Assembly: GCF_001890765.1 (NCBI RefSeq)
Contig: NZ_KV878783.1
Coordinates: 125,028-189,027, forward strand
Length of the DNA: 64,000 bases
Reading direction: 5' to 3'
Source of the DNA: Spirulina major PCC 6313
GTDB lineage: Bacteria; Cyanobacteriota; Cyanobacteriia; Cyanobacteriales; Spirulinaceae
Part shown: one piece after another, positions 1 to 8,280 of the stretch
How the letters are laid out: each line of letters begins with the position of its first letter
Position numbering within the stretch: the stretch's first letter is position 1
Made by a program: the position numbers and the translations under genes
Notes under the pieces: model-generated
Databases searched by the model: none
The model's input: only the letters and a program-made list of their open reading frames with translations
Told to the model about the DNA's origin: nothing

Positions 1-62
1 AACGTTGAGAGCCATCACCTCAAAAACGTAGCCAGTTAAGGCTTAGGCTGGTCAGCTAACCA

Positions 63-530
63 AAGCTAGAGGCATGAAGCCCCGTCACTTTAGTGCGGGG
101 TGCTGACCCTTAATGGTGGGGAAGTTGACCGAGTAGGTGTCCCCGACTTTTGCCACGTTCCAATTCTGCTTGTTGGCCTCAGGCAGCATGACGCGATACC
201 GCTTAACCTTTTTGGCAGTCTTGGCTGTAGCATTCCGGATCACCTGGTTGGCTAGGGCCGAAGAGAGTGGAGTGACAACCTTTGCCGTAGTGAGTTTGCG
301 CCGCTCAGTCAAGGGCAACTCAAGCAACCTGTTCGCCAGAGCTGTGCATTCCGCCGTTGTCTGGGCAAACAGTTCAGCCTTGACCTGGTTCAGGTCAAGG
401 AACTTGAGCTTGAGCGTGGTAGTGACTTTTGGCATACGTCCATTATGGCGAGCTATTACCTATCTGGGTAAAGGCGAATACATGCGCCGTTGCTTTTCAT
501 CCCTGCGGTTTTAACCCAGGGATGAAAAGC
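63..530 (-). mobile_element. Internally deleted IS200/IS605-type (TnpB) element
   Basis: A hairpin with 14-15 bp arms (492-530) lies upstream of a truncated tnpB. A second hairpin (arms CCCCG/CGGGG with an inner CACT/AGTG stem, about 79-104) lies just beyond its stop. Subterminal hairpins at both ends without long terminal inverted repeats are typical of IS200/IS605 elements. The coding part between the N-terminal domain and the right end is gone, so this is probably a non-autonomous deletion derivative. Exact borders are uncertain because no uninterrupted target is available. It differs in sequence from the two IS608-like copies at 10.5 and 43 kb. Confidence 0.6.
85..435 (-). pseudogene. Truncated TnpB-family nuclease (N-terminal part only)
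   Basis: The 116-residue product starts with a lysine-rich TnpB-like N-terminus (MPKVTTTLKLKF) and a helical segment with conserved Asn and Arg (QVIRNATAK), then a beta-strand stretch ending NFPTIKG. Six unrelated residues (QHPALK) and a stop follow. Full TnpB proteins have about 400 residues and carry RuvC Asp/Glu/Asp residues and a Cys4 zinc ribbon. All of these are missing, so no nuclease activity is expected. The stop lies within 30 bp of the right-end hairpin, which indicates an internal deletion. The TnpB assignment rests on remembered N-terminal features of cyanobacterial homologues and on the flanking hairpins. Confidence 0.6.
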
Positions 531-590
531 TATCGGGATATTCCGTAATGTTTTCGGTAGGGGTTTGGTCTCCATGCCCCTATTCCTGCT

Positions 591-1337
591 TTAATCCAGC
601 GACTGTGAGCAAAGGTCGTTTTTGCCGTCGTTGAGGGGAGAGGGCGGGTCAAGGGGGGCAGTGGTGAGAGGGGGGGCGAGTGTAGAGTCCTCTGGTTCCG
701 CTGGCTCCGAGATGGGGGATTCCTGAGCGGCGCGGCGGCGTTTGAGGAACAGCGAGATCGCGATCGCCACCACCACAACAGCCAGCACCCCAAACCCAAA
801 TTGCGTCATCCAGGCCACCACCTGGGCCAAGGGCACTAGTCGCCCCGCAAAAAATGAAAATGTCACCGTAATCACCGCCCACACTGTCGCCCCACCCAAA
901 TTACAGAGCAAAAACTGACGGTAGGGCATTTCCGCAATCCCCGCCATCGGCCCCGCAAAAATCCGCAGCAACGCCACAAACCGCCCAAAAAACACCGCCC
1001 GCGCAGCGTTCTCGCTAAATTGGCGACGGCTCTCGATTAACTGAGCCTCAGAAATCCGAAACAGACGACCCACCCGCAACAGCATCGGCCAGCCGCCCCA
1101 TTTCCCAATCCAATAGCCAAAATTATCCCCCAGCACTGCGCCACTAATCCCACAGAGCAGCACCCCCCAATAACTGAGGTCGTGCATTCCTGCCAAAAAA
1201 CCACCCACGATGATGATGGTTTCACCGGGAAGTGGAATCCCCGTATTTTCGAGCGCAATCCCCAAAAAAACAACCCAATAACCGTAGCGTTGGGCGAGTT
1301 CTTGGATGGCATCAAGGGGCAAAAATTCCAAGGACAT
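591..1337 (-). CDS. DedA/VTT-family inner-membrane protein
   Basis: This 248-residue integral membrane protein belongs to the DedA (SNARE-associated, VTT) family, whose members are linked to lipid-carrier flipping and membrane homeostasis. The family signatures are visible: an N-terminal re-entrant segment with ENTGIPLPGE near residues 30-40, then GGFLAG, and the central FGRF...RIFAGPMAG motif near residues 118-135 with its two conserved Arg. Several hydrophobic helices follow. The C-terminus is a charged, proline- and acid-rich cytoplasmic tail of about 50 residues. The gene runs the same way as murG upstream, 157 bp away. The exact substrate cannot be told from sequence. Confidence 0.88.
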   Translation of the reverse strand: MSLEFLPLDAIQELAQRYGYWVVFLGIALENTGIPLPGETIIIVGGFLAGMHDLSYWGVLLCGISGAVLGDNFGYWIGKWGGWPMLLRVGRLFRISEAQLIESRRQFSENAARAVFFGRFVALLRIFAGPMAGIAEMPYRQFLLCNLGGATVWAVITVTFSFFAGRLVPLAQVVAWMTQFGFGVLAVVVVAIAISLFLKRRRAAQESPISEPAEPEDSTLAPPLTTAPLDPPSPLNDGKNDLCSQSLD

Positions 1338-1493
1338 CCCTTTTTTACAAATGTTTACGCATCCTCCTTATCTTGACGCGCTAGCCTCGCCTCTGTCAAT
1401 TGCCCATCGCCTTTCATGGCACGGCAAGCGGGGAATTAGGGTTGAGTTAATCGAGGGTTAATCACCCCTTATGCCAGGGATAACAAGCCCCCC

Positions 1494-2537
1494 TCAACAG
1501 AGATCGCGCAAAATGTTCGCCAGATGGGCGGCACTGTCGCGGCTGGCGAGGGTGGCGGCATTGCGAGCCATGGCGGCGAGGCGATCGCGCTCCTTCAGGA
1601 GAGCTAAGACTTCGGCTTGCAGCGTGGCGGCGGTGAGCCTCTCTTGGCGCAGGACGATCGCCGCCCCCGCATCGACGAAGGCTTTGGCGTTGAAATATTG
1701 ATGATCTTCAGCGGCAAAGGGGTAGGGAATCAGCACCGCTGGGGTTTGGGTAATCGCCAATTCCGTTAACGTCCCTGCCCCAGAGCGACCGATCGCTAAA
1801 TCCGCCCGCTGCAAGAGACCCGCCATATTGTGGTGAAAGGGTTGAGCGAAGTAATGGGGATGGGTAAAGGTGTCGGCATCGGGGTCGCGATCGCCCGTCA
1901 AATGCAGAATATAGGCCCCCGCCGCCAACCAGGCTGGGGCACAGTCGCGCACCAACTGATTCACCGCCACCGCCCCCTGGGAACCGCCCACAATCACCAA
2001 CAGCGGCGCACCGTCCGGCACTTCAAACTCCAAGGGCTGCGGACTCAAAAACGCCTCCCGCACGGGGGTGCTCGTCCACCGGGTTTTCTGGCGCGGCAGG
2101 TAGGCGATCGCCACCTCAAACCCAACCGCCACCTGGGTACAGAGCCGCGCTAACAGCCGCGTCACCTTGCCGGGAATCGCGTTAGACTCATGCAAGACCA
2201 CCGGAATTCCTGCCCACCGCGCCGCTAAAATTGCCGGAGCCGCAATATAGCCCCCTGTGGTAAACACCACATCAATGTTTTGGCGGCGAATTAATTGCTT
2301 CACCTTGAGGGTGGCAGTGATTAAACGTTGGAGAATTTTGAGCCAATGGAGACCCGGTCGCCCTTGAAAACCACTGACCGTAATCGTGTGGAGCGGGTAG
2401 TGCGACGAAATTAAGGTTTGTTCGAGGCGATCGGGCACACCGAGCCAATCAATCTTAGCCTCGGTCAGACATTGGGCGACGGCAAGGGCAGGGAAAATAT
2501 GGCCCCCCGTTCCACTAGCAGCAATCAGAACATGCAT
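1494..2537 (-). CDS. murG: MurG, undecaprenyl-PP-MurNAc-pentapeptide GlcNAc transferase
   Basis: MurG transfers GlcNAc from UDP-GlcNAc to lipid I to form lipid II, the last cytoplasmic step of peptidoglycan precursor synthesis at the inner face of the membrane. The 347-residue protein has the N-terminal glycine-rich loop SGTGGHIFPALA (residues 8-19), the HESNAIPG segment near residue 118, the second glycine-rich loop GGSQGA near residue 184, and the GT-B C-terminal donor-site motif GRSGAGTLTE followed by PYPFAAEDHQ. Length and domain order match the family. The start ATG is followed directly by the first beta strand (MHVLIAASGTGG), so it is well placed. It stands divergent from the secreted NTF2-like gene, with 47 bp between the starts. 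Confidence 0.95.
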   Translation of the reverse strand: MHVLIAASGTGGHIFPALAVAQCLTEAKIDWLGVPDRLEQTLISSHYPLHTITVSGFQGRPGLHWLKILQRLITATLKVKQLIRRQNIDVVFTTGGYIAAPAILAARWAGIPVVLHESNAIPGKVTRLLARLCTQVAVGFEVAIAYLPRQKTRWTSTPVREAFLSPQPLEFEVPDGAPLLVIVGGSQGAVAVNQLVRDCAPAWLAAGAYILHLTGDRDPDADTFTHPHYFAQPFHHNMAGLLQRADLAIGRSGAGTLTELAITQTPAVLIPYPFAAEDHQYFNAKAFVDAGAAIVLRQERLTAATLQAEVLALLKERDRLAAMARNAATLASRDSAAHLANILRDLC

Positions 2538-2584
2538 GAGTTATAGTGAGTTTGTCTAAACTCCAGTAATTCAACCTATCATCA

Positions 2585-3364
2585 ATGGGTAACTTTGCTC
2601 TGAAACCTGTTCTCCTCTCCGGCCTCTTAAGCGCAGGTCTCCTTGGCGTTTTTACCCCGGCTCTCTACGCTCAAACCACCGAATCGCCACAGTCGGATCT
2701 TGAAACAACCCTTGATAACCTCGAAGCCGCGGCCAATCGCAAAGACCTCGATGCGGTGATGGGATTTTATAGCCCGACCTTTAAAACCAACGATGACCTC
2801 GCCACCAACGGGCTACAAGATGGACTGCGCACCCTATGGCGGGATTATCGGACGTTAAGTTATGACATCGAATTGGAAGATTGGCGCGTTGAAGGGGATG
2901 AATGGATCGCTGAAACGGTGACCCGTGTGTCCGGGACTCGCTACGATGGCCGGAAGCCGGTGCGCTTGAGTTCTGTGGTGCGATCGCGCCAACATATCAA
3001 CCGCCAAACCCAACGCATCCAACACCAAGACATCCTCGCCGAGCGCACCCTCGTTTTCCTGGGCGACAGCCCCCCGGAAGTCGATGTTCATCTGCCGGAA
3101 CGGGTACAGCGGGGCGAATCCTTTGATTTTGACGTGGTGGTGCAAGAACCCCTCAACGGCGATCTCCTCCTCGGTGCAGCCTTAGAAGAACCCGTCACCA
3201 CCGCCTACCTCAGCGAGGCGGATTTTGAGTTGGAATTGCTTCAAGCCGGCGGCATTTTTAAACGCGGCCAAATTGACCGCCGGGATGGCGATCAATGGTT
3301 TTCCGCGATTTTGATTCGGGGCGGCGGCATTACCCTCGTCACCCAACGAGTCCGCGTCGATTAA
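2585..3364 (+). CDS. Secreted NTF2-like domain protein
   Basis: This 259-residue protein begins with a clear signal peptide (hydrophobic residues 8-29, cleavage likely after ALYAQ), so it is probably periplasmic or lumenal. Residues about 38-150 look like an NTF2-like alpha+beta cone: LDNLEAAANRKDLDAVMGFYSP is the typical first helix pair, and the paired strands follow. The C-terminal part (155-259) is beta-rich with no catalytic motif I can name. NTF2-like domains can be enzymes or simple binding pockets, so no reaction is assigned. It is transcribed divergently from murG. Confidence is high that it is a gene and modest for the fold. Confidence 0.75.
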   Translation: MGNFALKPVLLSGLLSAGLLGVFTPALYAQTTESPQSDLETTLDNLEAAANRKDLDAVMGFYSPTFKTNDDLATNGLQDGLRTLWRDYRTLSYDIELEDWRVEGDEWIAETVTRVSGTRYDGRKPVRLSSVVRSRQHINRQTQRIQHQDILAERTLVFLGDSPPEVDVHLPERVQRGESFDFDVVVQEPLNGDLLLGAALEEPVTTAYLSEADFELELLQAGGIFKRGQIDRRDGDQWFSAILIRGGGITLVTQRVRVD

Positions 3365-3397
3365 GCCTCTTCCCGTTGGGCAGGTGAACCGCATCCG

Positions 3398-4309
3398 TTA
3401 CGACGATCGCTTCACCGCATTCAGGAGCGATCGCACCCCCTGATGTAACCAAGGTGTACGGTAAATCCACTGCTTTAATTGAAACTGCAACGCCCGCAGC
3501 GGCGTGTAGTCCGAATAGGTGGCGTGGTAGCGCATCCCTTGATACATCTGATAATGGGCCGGGCGGGTCTTAAATAAATTACCAAACTCAAACTGAGCCG
3601 GTAAATAATGCGCCGTCAAAGACTTCCGCGAAAAGCGAGGATCTTGGGTCGGCAGGGAACCATGAATCACTTTGGAATTAAAAAACAGCACATCCCCTTT
3701 ACGCAGATCCGGCGCAATCACCCGGTCTGGGTTCGCATCCACATAATCCCGAATTCGCTGCGCCCATTCACCATGGGATAGCTCAGGATTATCCCCCCGA
3801 AAATCCTGATTATCGTCAGCCTCCGCCATCACGTAAAATCGCCCTGCTTCGGCCGCAATATCTTCGAGGGCAATCCAGGCGATCGTTAAATAACCGTGGG
3901 GAATGCTGTCAAGATACCACCACTCCTGATGGGGAAACGTGGCAGTATTGGCATCAAAGAGCATCCCTTGCATCAAGTTAAAGGTCTCAAATCCGGAAAT
4001 TTCGCTAAGGGTATTGCGCATTTCCAAGCTACAGAGCACATCTTTAATGCTATTGCTAAAATTAGGATATTTTTTGTAATTGTGAACGTCTAAAAAAGAT
4101 TCTTTGATATGTCCATATTTATCAAGGGTGCTTTTTTCATAGGTATAGGTATTTTGGCGAAAAAAGGGATGGCGGGCGGTGACAATATCGTTTTTGTAAT
4201 AGTGCAGAACATGATCTAAACGCGAGTGTGGAATTAAATTTCTCACCACAACATAGCCATTTTTTTGATAAAACGATTGAAATTCTGACGGAGAAAGTTC
4301 TTGTAGCAT
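3398..4309 (-). CDS. Phytanoyl-CoA dioxygenase (PhyH) family protein
   Basis: This 303-residue Fe(II)/2-oxoglutarate-type oxygenase has the PhyH order: an N-terminal FYQKNGYVVVRNLIP strand-helix, a central metal motif FPHQEWWY (about residue 133) and a distal VIHGS histidine (about residue 216) followed by RKSLTAHYLP, which supplies the 2-oxoglutarate-binding Arg. The first metal motif reads H-x-E instead of the usual H-x-D. Family members hydroxylate lipids, small metabolites or secondary-metabolite intermediates. The substrate cannot be told here because no biosynthetic cluster surrounds the gene. It is convergent with the NTF2-like gene (33 bp between stops). Confidence 0.8.
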   Translation of the reverse strand: MLQELSPSEFQSFYQKNGYVVVRNLIPHSRLDHVLHYYKNDIVTARHPFFRQNTYTYEKSTLDKYGHIKESFLDVHNYKKYPNFSNSIKDVLCSLEMRNTLSEISGFETFNLMQGMLFDANTATFPHQEWWYLDSIPHGYLTIAWIALEDIAAEAGRFYVMAEADDNQDFRGDNPELSHGEWAQRIRDYVDANPDRVIAPDLRKGDVLFFNSKVIHGSLPTQDPRFSRKSLTAHYLPAQFEFGNLFKTRPAHYQMYQGMRYHATYSDYTPLRALQFQLKQWIYRTPWLHQGVRSLLNAVKRSS

Positions 4310-4703
4310 TGTAATGATTTTCCTCTGTAGAAATGTTTGTAGAGTGACTGGCGAAAGGATGAGAACACCACCTCTCCCTTGAAAACTACTGCTGATATAG
4401 CGATCCTAAATCAATCGAAGATCTTATCTCCTCATCAACAAGGGGCTTAAGCTCCTTGCCTGTTCATAAATCAAATAGGATTGCTATACACAACCTGCCA
4501 ATGGTGACCTACCCTGCGATTGATCCCCTCGCTCCGTCAGGGCAGCGAGCTAGAAGCTCGCACTACATCGGATTCCAGGGTAGTGTGAGCCTCTGGCTCA
4601 CGTATACCCGCTCTAGACTAGCAACGTGGCGCATGTATCAGCAGTAGCTCTTGATAAGGGGGCTTGAGAGGGGGCTTGATCCCTTATCTTCTAAGAACAA
4701 CCG
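4310..4703. repeat. Non-coding stretch with palindromic dispersed repeats
   Basis: No convincing gene is present. The stretch holds a TATAGCGATCCTA (from 4395) facing AGGATTGCTATA (up to 4489), enclosing AAGGGGCTTAAGCTCCTT (4440-4457). It is followed by two hairpins: GCGAGCTAGAAGCTCGC (4545-4561) and GTGAGCCTCTGGCTCAC (4585-4601). The same two hairpins in the same order recur near 32050-32115, and the AAGGGGCTTAAGC core recurs near 12900 and 39573. This looks like a small family of palindromic intergenic repeats. An open frame that crosses 4456-4647 is built from these repeats and is not a gene. Confidence 0.7.
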
Positions 4704-5216
4704 CTATAGATAGCGACTCGCCATTTTCATTGCATCAGCGAGATCTACATCGCCATCGCCATCGGTATCGAGGAAGGAATTAAGGACGGCATTATTCGCA
4801 CCGCCATCGGTGGGTGTGCCGCTTTGGAGAAACTGCAAAACCAAGGGGATCAAACTGGGCAACAAACCCTGAATTGTGGCGGCAGGAAGTCCGGTTTTCT
4901 GAGCCACTTCGCTGATTAGGTTTTGGACTTGTTCTTGATTGAGGAGTAGGTTAACTACTTGGGCGTTGGGTTGCGTGCCGCTGTATTGGTTGACAAGATC
5001 TTGGGCGGCGGCAGCACCTTGGGTATTTTTCGTTTCCTGAAGACCCGATCGCACATATTTACCGACGATGCCCATGGCGGTTTGCATTGCGTCGGGGTTG
5101 GCTTGGGTGGTTTGGCTCAACTGTTGGACGGTGTTTAAAATGCCGCCGAGTTGATTCGGACTGGCTTGGGCGTTGGGGTCTTGGATTGCGCCTAAGAGGG
5201 CATTAACTAGACTCAT
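4704..5216 (-). CDS. DUF937-like protein with C-terminal EF-hand-like loop
   Basis: The 170-residue protein is rich in Gln, Asn and Ala. It resembles cyanobacterial DUF937-type proteins: an N-terminal LVNALLGAIQDPNAQASPNQLGGI segment (shown shortened here: LVNALLGAIQDPN) and repeated amphipathic helices containing Leu-Leu-Pro-Ser-Leu-Ile-Pro-Leu. The C-terminus carries DTDGDGDVDLAD (about residues 151-162), a canonical calcium-binding loop of the EF-hand or dockerin type. There is no signal peptide. Function is unknown. Calcium binding is inferred from the loop only. Confidence 0.6.
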   Translation of the reverse strand: MSLVNALLGAIQDPNAQASPNQLGGILNTVQQLSQTTQANPDAMQTAMGIVGKYVRSGLQETKNTQGAAAAQDLVNQYSGTQPNAQVVNLLLNQEQVQNLISEVAQKTGLPAATIQGLLPSLIPLVLQFLQSGTPTDGGANNAVLNSFLDTDGDGDVDLADAMKMASRYL

Positions 5217-5435
5217 TACATTTGCTGAATAAGGGGTTGAATCTAGGGTAACGAGGGATGGTGGGGGATTGGCGGATTGATTATAAAAAGTAAGGATTTG
5301 ACCGTCACAAGGAAGGAGGTCGAAACTTCTAGACGGGATGAACGTCGAACCATTACGGAAATGTTAATTTGGAAGGGGTTCAGGGTGTCCCTTGAATGGC
5401 TCAACATGGGATTCAGGATTTTCTACGGGGTTTTT

Positions 5436-6377
5436 ATGTTGCGACGATCGCTTGTTCTTGGCCTCAGTACTGTGTTACTCAGCATTGCTATGGAGACTCA
5501 GGGGGTTACCGTGCCATCCTTAGAGCAACGGCCAAGTGATGCAGCGATCGCACAAATTCGGCGCGATCGCGGTGCGCCTGATCATACCGAAAGCCATGGC
5601 GGCCAAGCGATTCCTGCCCCCCCGGAGGCCAACCAAACCCAACGACGCGATCGCGGCGCACCCGAACGTACCGACAGCCTCGGCGGCCAAGTCTTTACGC
5701 CCCCCGATATTTTCGTTCCGGGTGACACCACGCGAGGCGGCGAAACCTTAGAACCCATCCCATCCAAAACTTGCACCACTGACCCCGATGCCACCGTGCA
5801 AGTCCTCGCCTCCATCAACGAGTACGGCCAAGCCCACGGCCTGACCAGCACACCCTTTCCCACTCTCTATGCCTACATTCCCCCCAGCACTGCCCCCACG
5901 GGTTTCCTTACCCTGATCAACGCAGACTTGGAAACCATCGCGCAAATCCCGATCGACCTACCCGCCCAAGGGGGAATCGTTGCGGTGAACACCGCCGAGG
6001 TGGAACCGCCCCTGTCGCCTTTGGTCACGGCTGAATGGTACGAATGGCACGTCACGCTGATCTGTGATGCTGAGATCAGGATCGAAAGTGAACCGGCGTT
6101 CTTGATGCGCGTCGAACCTGATTCCACCTTCACAGACCAACAGGCAGCGGCGACGGCCAAAGCGTTACCGGTGCTCTTTGGTCAAGAGGGACTGTGGTAC
6201 GATGCCCTCGCTGCATCGTTTGAATACCATGGACAAGTGCCGGAGGATGAAGAGTGGCTCCCGGAATGGCAGCAGCTTCTCCTGGATGGGAATCTAGACT
6301 CTGTGTTAGAGGCGCTGGATTTGATGCCGGCACTAACCCCAGAGCCGCTTGTCCCCCCCACGTCTCCCGCTCGCTGA
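5436..6377 (+). CDS. DUF928 domain protein, secreted
   Basis: From ATG 5436 the 313-residue product starts MLRRSLVLG with a hydrophobic signal segment. The open frame extends upstream to 5277, but that part is charged and lacks a signal-peptide character, so 5436 is preferred. Residues about 38-90 contain two copies of a RRDRGAP-x-x-T-[ED]-S-x-GGQ motif (DNA 5560-5700). The body matches the cyanobacterial DUF928 family: strands with TLYAYIPPS and GFLTL, then the C-terminal helix LPVLFGQEGLWYDALA and a WLPEWQQLLLDG helix. Some DUF928 genes are adjacent to CHAT or exoprotein genes, as elsewhere in this window. No enzymatic role is known to me. Confidence 0.75.
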   Translation: MLRRSLVLGLSTVLLSIAMETQGVTVPSLEQRPSDAAIAQIRRDRGAPDHTESHGGQAIPAPPEANQTQRRDRGAPERTDSLGGQVFTPPDIFVPGDTTRGGETLEPIPSKTCTTDPDATVQVLASINEYGQAHGLTSTPFPTLYAYIPPSTAPTGFLTLINADLETIAQIPIDLPAQGGIVAVNTAEVEPPLSPLVTAEWYEWHVTLICDAEIRIESEPAFLMRVEPDSTFTDQQAAATAKALPVLFGQEGLWYDALAASFEYHGQVPEDEEWLPEWQQLLLDGNLDSVLEALDLMPALTPEPLVPPTSPAR

Positions 6378-6455
6378 TTCAGCCTGGGGTTAATCTTGGC
6401 CCGCAGCCGGTGGGTTAAACTTGAAGCGAATTAAGCACTATCCAGGCTGACTCTT

Positions 6456-6779
6456 ATGATTTTATCCACCACTGACACGCTTCAAAACCAACCTGTACGG
6501 GAATATCTCGGCGTTGTTACGGCTGAGGTGGTTTATGGCAGTAATGCGCTGCGGGACTTTTTTGCGGGGATTCGGGATATTATCGGCGGCCGCACGGGAG
6601 CCTATGAGCAGGTGTTTGAGAAGGGCCAAAAAAGTGCGATCGCTGAACTCGAAGAACGGGCCAAAAAAATGGGCGCTGACGCAGTGATCGGCATTGAAAT
6701 CGACACCGGCACCATCAATCTTGACTCTTCGGGTGTTCTGCTCTTGATCACTGCCACGGGGACGGCGGTTAAATTCTAG
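6456..6779 (+). CDS. UPF0145 (YbjQ-type) protein
   Basis: The 107-residue protein matches the YbjQ/UPF0145 family in length and order: MILSTTDTL start, YLGVVTAEVVYG strand, then a glycine- and arginine-rich helix IRDIIGGRTGAYE, a long helix ending ELEERAKKMGADAVIGIEID, and final strands. Members form ring-shaped oligomers and are sometimes annotated as heavy-metal-binding, but no Cys/His cluster is visible here. The role is unknown. Confidence 0.85.
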   Translation: MILSTTDTLQNQPVREYLGVVTAEVVYGSNALRDFFAGIRDIIGGRTGAYEQVFEKGQKSAIAELEERAKKMGADAVIGIEIDTGTINLDSSGVLLLITATGTAVKF

Positions 6780-6811
6780 GCCAGGGAAACAGGATAATGC
6801 AAAGCAGCAGA

Positions 6812-6840
6812 GAGCGATCGCGATCGCTCCCTACGTTTTT
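6812..6840 (+). terminator. Possible rho-independent terminator
   Basis: An 18-bp perfect palindrome GAGCGATCGCGATCGCTC (6812-6829) lies 33 bp after the UPF0145 stop, followed by CCTACGTTTTT. It could end transcription from the left. It is also simply two overlapping HIP1 octamers, and HIP1 is common here, so this remains tentative. Confidence 0.35.
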
Positions 6841-6875
6841 AACGTTAACAACGTCTTAAGGGGTGATGCGTGACG

Positions 6876-7877
6876 TTACTTTTTCAGCACCACCCGATAG
6901 CGAGCCTTGCCCGCTTCGAGATGGGCGATCGCATCATTCACTTGGCTAAACTCAAACACCTCCGTCACAGGTTCGAGCTTGTGACGAGCGACAAACTCCA
7001 GCATGGTCGCCGTCGTTGCCGGACTGCCCAGGGGACTCCCAGAAACGGATTTTTGGCCCAAAATCAGCGGAAACGCCCCCAACTGAATCGGACGGGGAAC
7101 CGCCCCGACAAAATGCAGCCGTCCCCTTGCCCGCAACGCCGTCACATAGGCCCCCCAATCGAGATCCACATTCACCGTCGAGAGGATGAAATCAAAGGAA
7201 TCGGCCACGGCGGCGATCGCATCGGGATCGCGGGAATTGACGATGTGATCCGCCCCTAGCTCGCGGATTTCCGCCGCTTTCGCCGGATTACTAGAAAACG
7301 CCGTTACCTCACAGCCCCAAGCCTTGAGGAACTGCACCGCCATGTGACCCAAACCACCAATCCCAATCACGCCCACCCGATCCGTTGGTTTAACCCCACA
7401 TTGCACAATCGGGTTAAACACCGTAATGCCGCCACAAAACAGCGGTCCGGCTTTAGCTGGATCAATCCCATCCGGAATCGGAATCACCCATTCCGCTTGG
7501 GCACGAACGCGATCGGCAAAACCGCCATACCGCCCCACAATCGTCCCTTCTGCTGTGGCACAGAGGTTTTGATCGCCAGACAGACAGGGGTTGCAATGGA
7601 GACAAGACCGGGAAAACCAACCCAAGCCGACCCGCTGGCCAACGCTTAGGGTCGTGACGCGATCGCCCACCGCCACCACCGTTCCCACCACCTCATGCCC
7701 CGGCACGAGGGGATAGGCACTCATGCCCCAATCATTTTTAATCATGCTCAAGTCGCTGTGACACAGGCCGCAATACTCCACCTGAATTTCGACTTCTTCG
7801 CCAGGCAATGCCCCAGGGTCGTATGCAAACGACTCTAGGGTTCCGCCGGCGGTTGTGGCTGCGTAGGCTTGAATCAT
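6876..7877 (-). CDS. Zinc-dependent NAD(P) alcohol dehydrogenase
   Basis: This 333-residue medium-chain dehydrogenase interconverts alcohols and aldehydes. Catalytic zinc ligands are in CGLCHSDL (Cys about 36, His about 40) and GHEVVG (about residue 60). The structural zinc site is CLHCNPCLSGDQNLC (about 93-107), with four Cys. The Rossmann motif GIGGLGHMAVQ is near residue 175. These and the length place it in the YahK/Ahr/cinnamyl-alcohol group of broad-specificity aldehyde reductases, usually NADP-linked. It is monocistronic and convergent with the UPF0145 gene. Confidence 0.88.
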   Translation of the reverse strand: MIQAYAATTAGGTLESFAYDPGALPGEEVEIQVEYCGLCHSDLSMIKNDWGMSAYPLVPGHEVVGTVVAVGDRVTTLSVGQRVGLGWFSRSCLHCNPCLSGDQNLCATAEGTIVGRYGGFADRVRAQAEWVIPIPDGIDPAKAGPLFCGGITVFNPIVQCGVKPTDRVGVIGIGGLGHMAVQFLKAWGCEVTAFSSNPAKAAEIRELGADHIVNSRDPDAIAAVADSFDFILSTVNVDLDWGAYVTALRARGRLHFVGAVPRPIQLGAFPLILGQKSVSGSPLGSPATTATMLEFVARHKLEPVTEVFEFSQVNDAIAHLEAGKARYRVVLKK

Positions 7878-7949
7878 GCGATCGCTTTCCTGAATGAAAA
7901 TCTAATGGTGTTGAACGGGTACAGGAGTCGGACAGCCCCCCACTGCACC

Positions 7950-8159
7950 CTAATCGATCGAAATGGATTGCGGCCCAGATCCTGCCTCCGTGGCAGCCGC
8001 ATCGTCGCTACCCTCTGTGGCCATACCGTTTTTCGCGAGCCAGGTTTTCACCGGATCTTCGTTGAGATTGAGCCGGAGCGCACCCGCACAAAAGCCACCG
8101 AGAAATGCGACCGGGTTCTTGAGGACTTCTTGACCGAGGGGGGTTAGTTCATCAAACAC
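7950..8159 (-). CDS. UPF0426-like small conserved protein
   Basis: The 69-residue product has a conserved core NPVAFLGGFCAGALRLNL followed by EDPVKTWL, then a low-complexity tail. I recall this core from the cyanobacterial and plastid UPF0426 family. It may be thylakoid- or plastid-related, but no activity is known to me. It is a stand-alone gene in the gap between the dehydrogenase and the pentapeptide gene, reading away from the latter. Confidence 0.7.
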   Translation of the reverse strand: MFDELTPLGQEVLKNPVAFLGGFCAGALRLNLNEDPVKTWLAKNGMATEGSDDAAATEAGSGPQSISID

Positions 8160-8280
8160 AGTTCTTTTTTTCCATTAATCGACGCTTGCCTGTTCGCATC
8201 TTAGCTTAGAAAAGTTTGCGAGCGTCACAAATCTTAATAGAATCAGAACTGGTAATCATTCCGTTCAGTCCTTAAATCCT

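Noticed and set aside
4456-4647. Open frame of 63 codons
   Set aside because: It runs through two dispersed hairpin repeats and has no protein-like composition.
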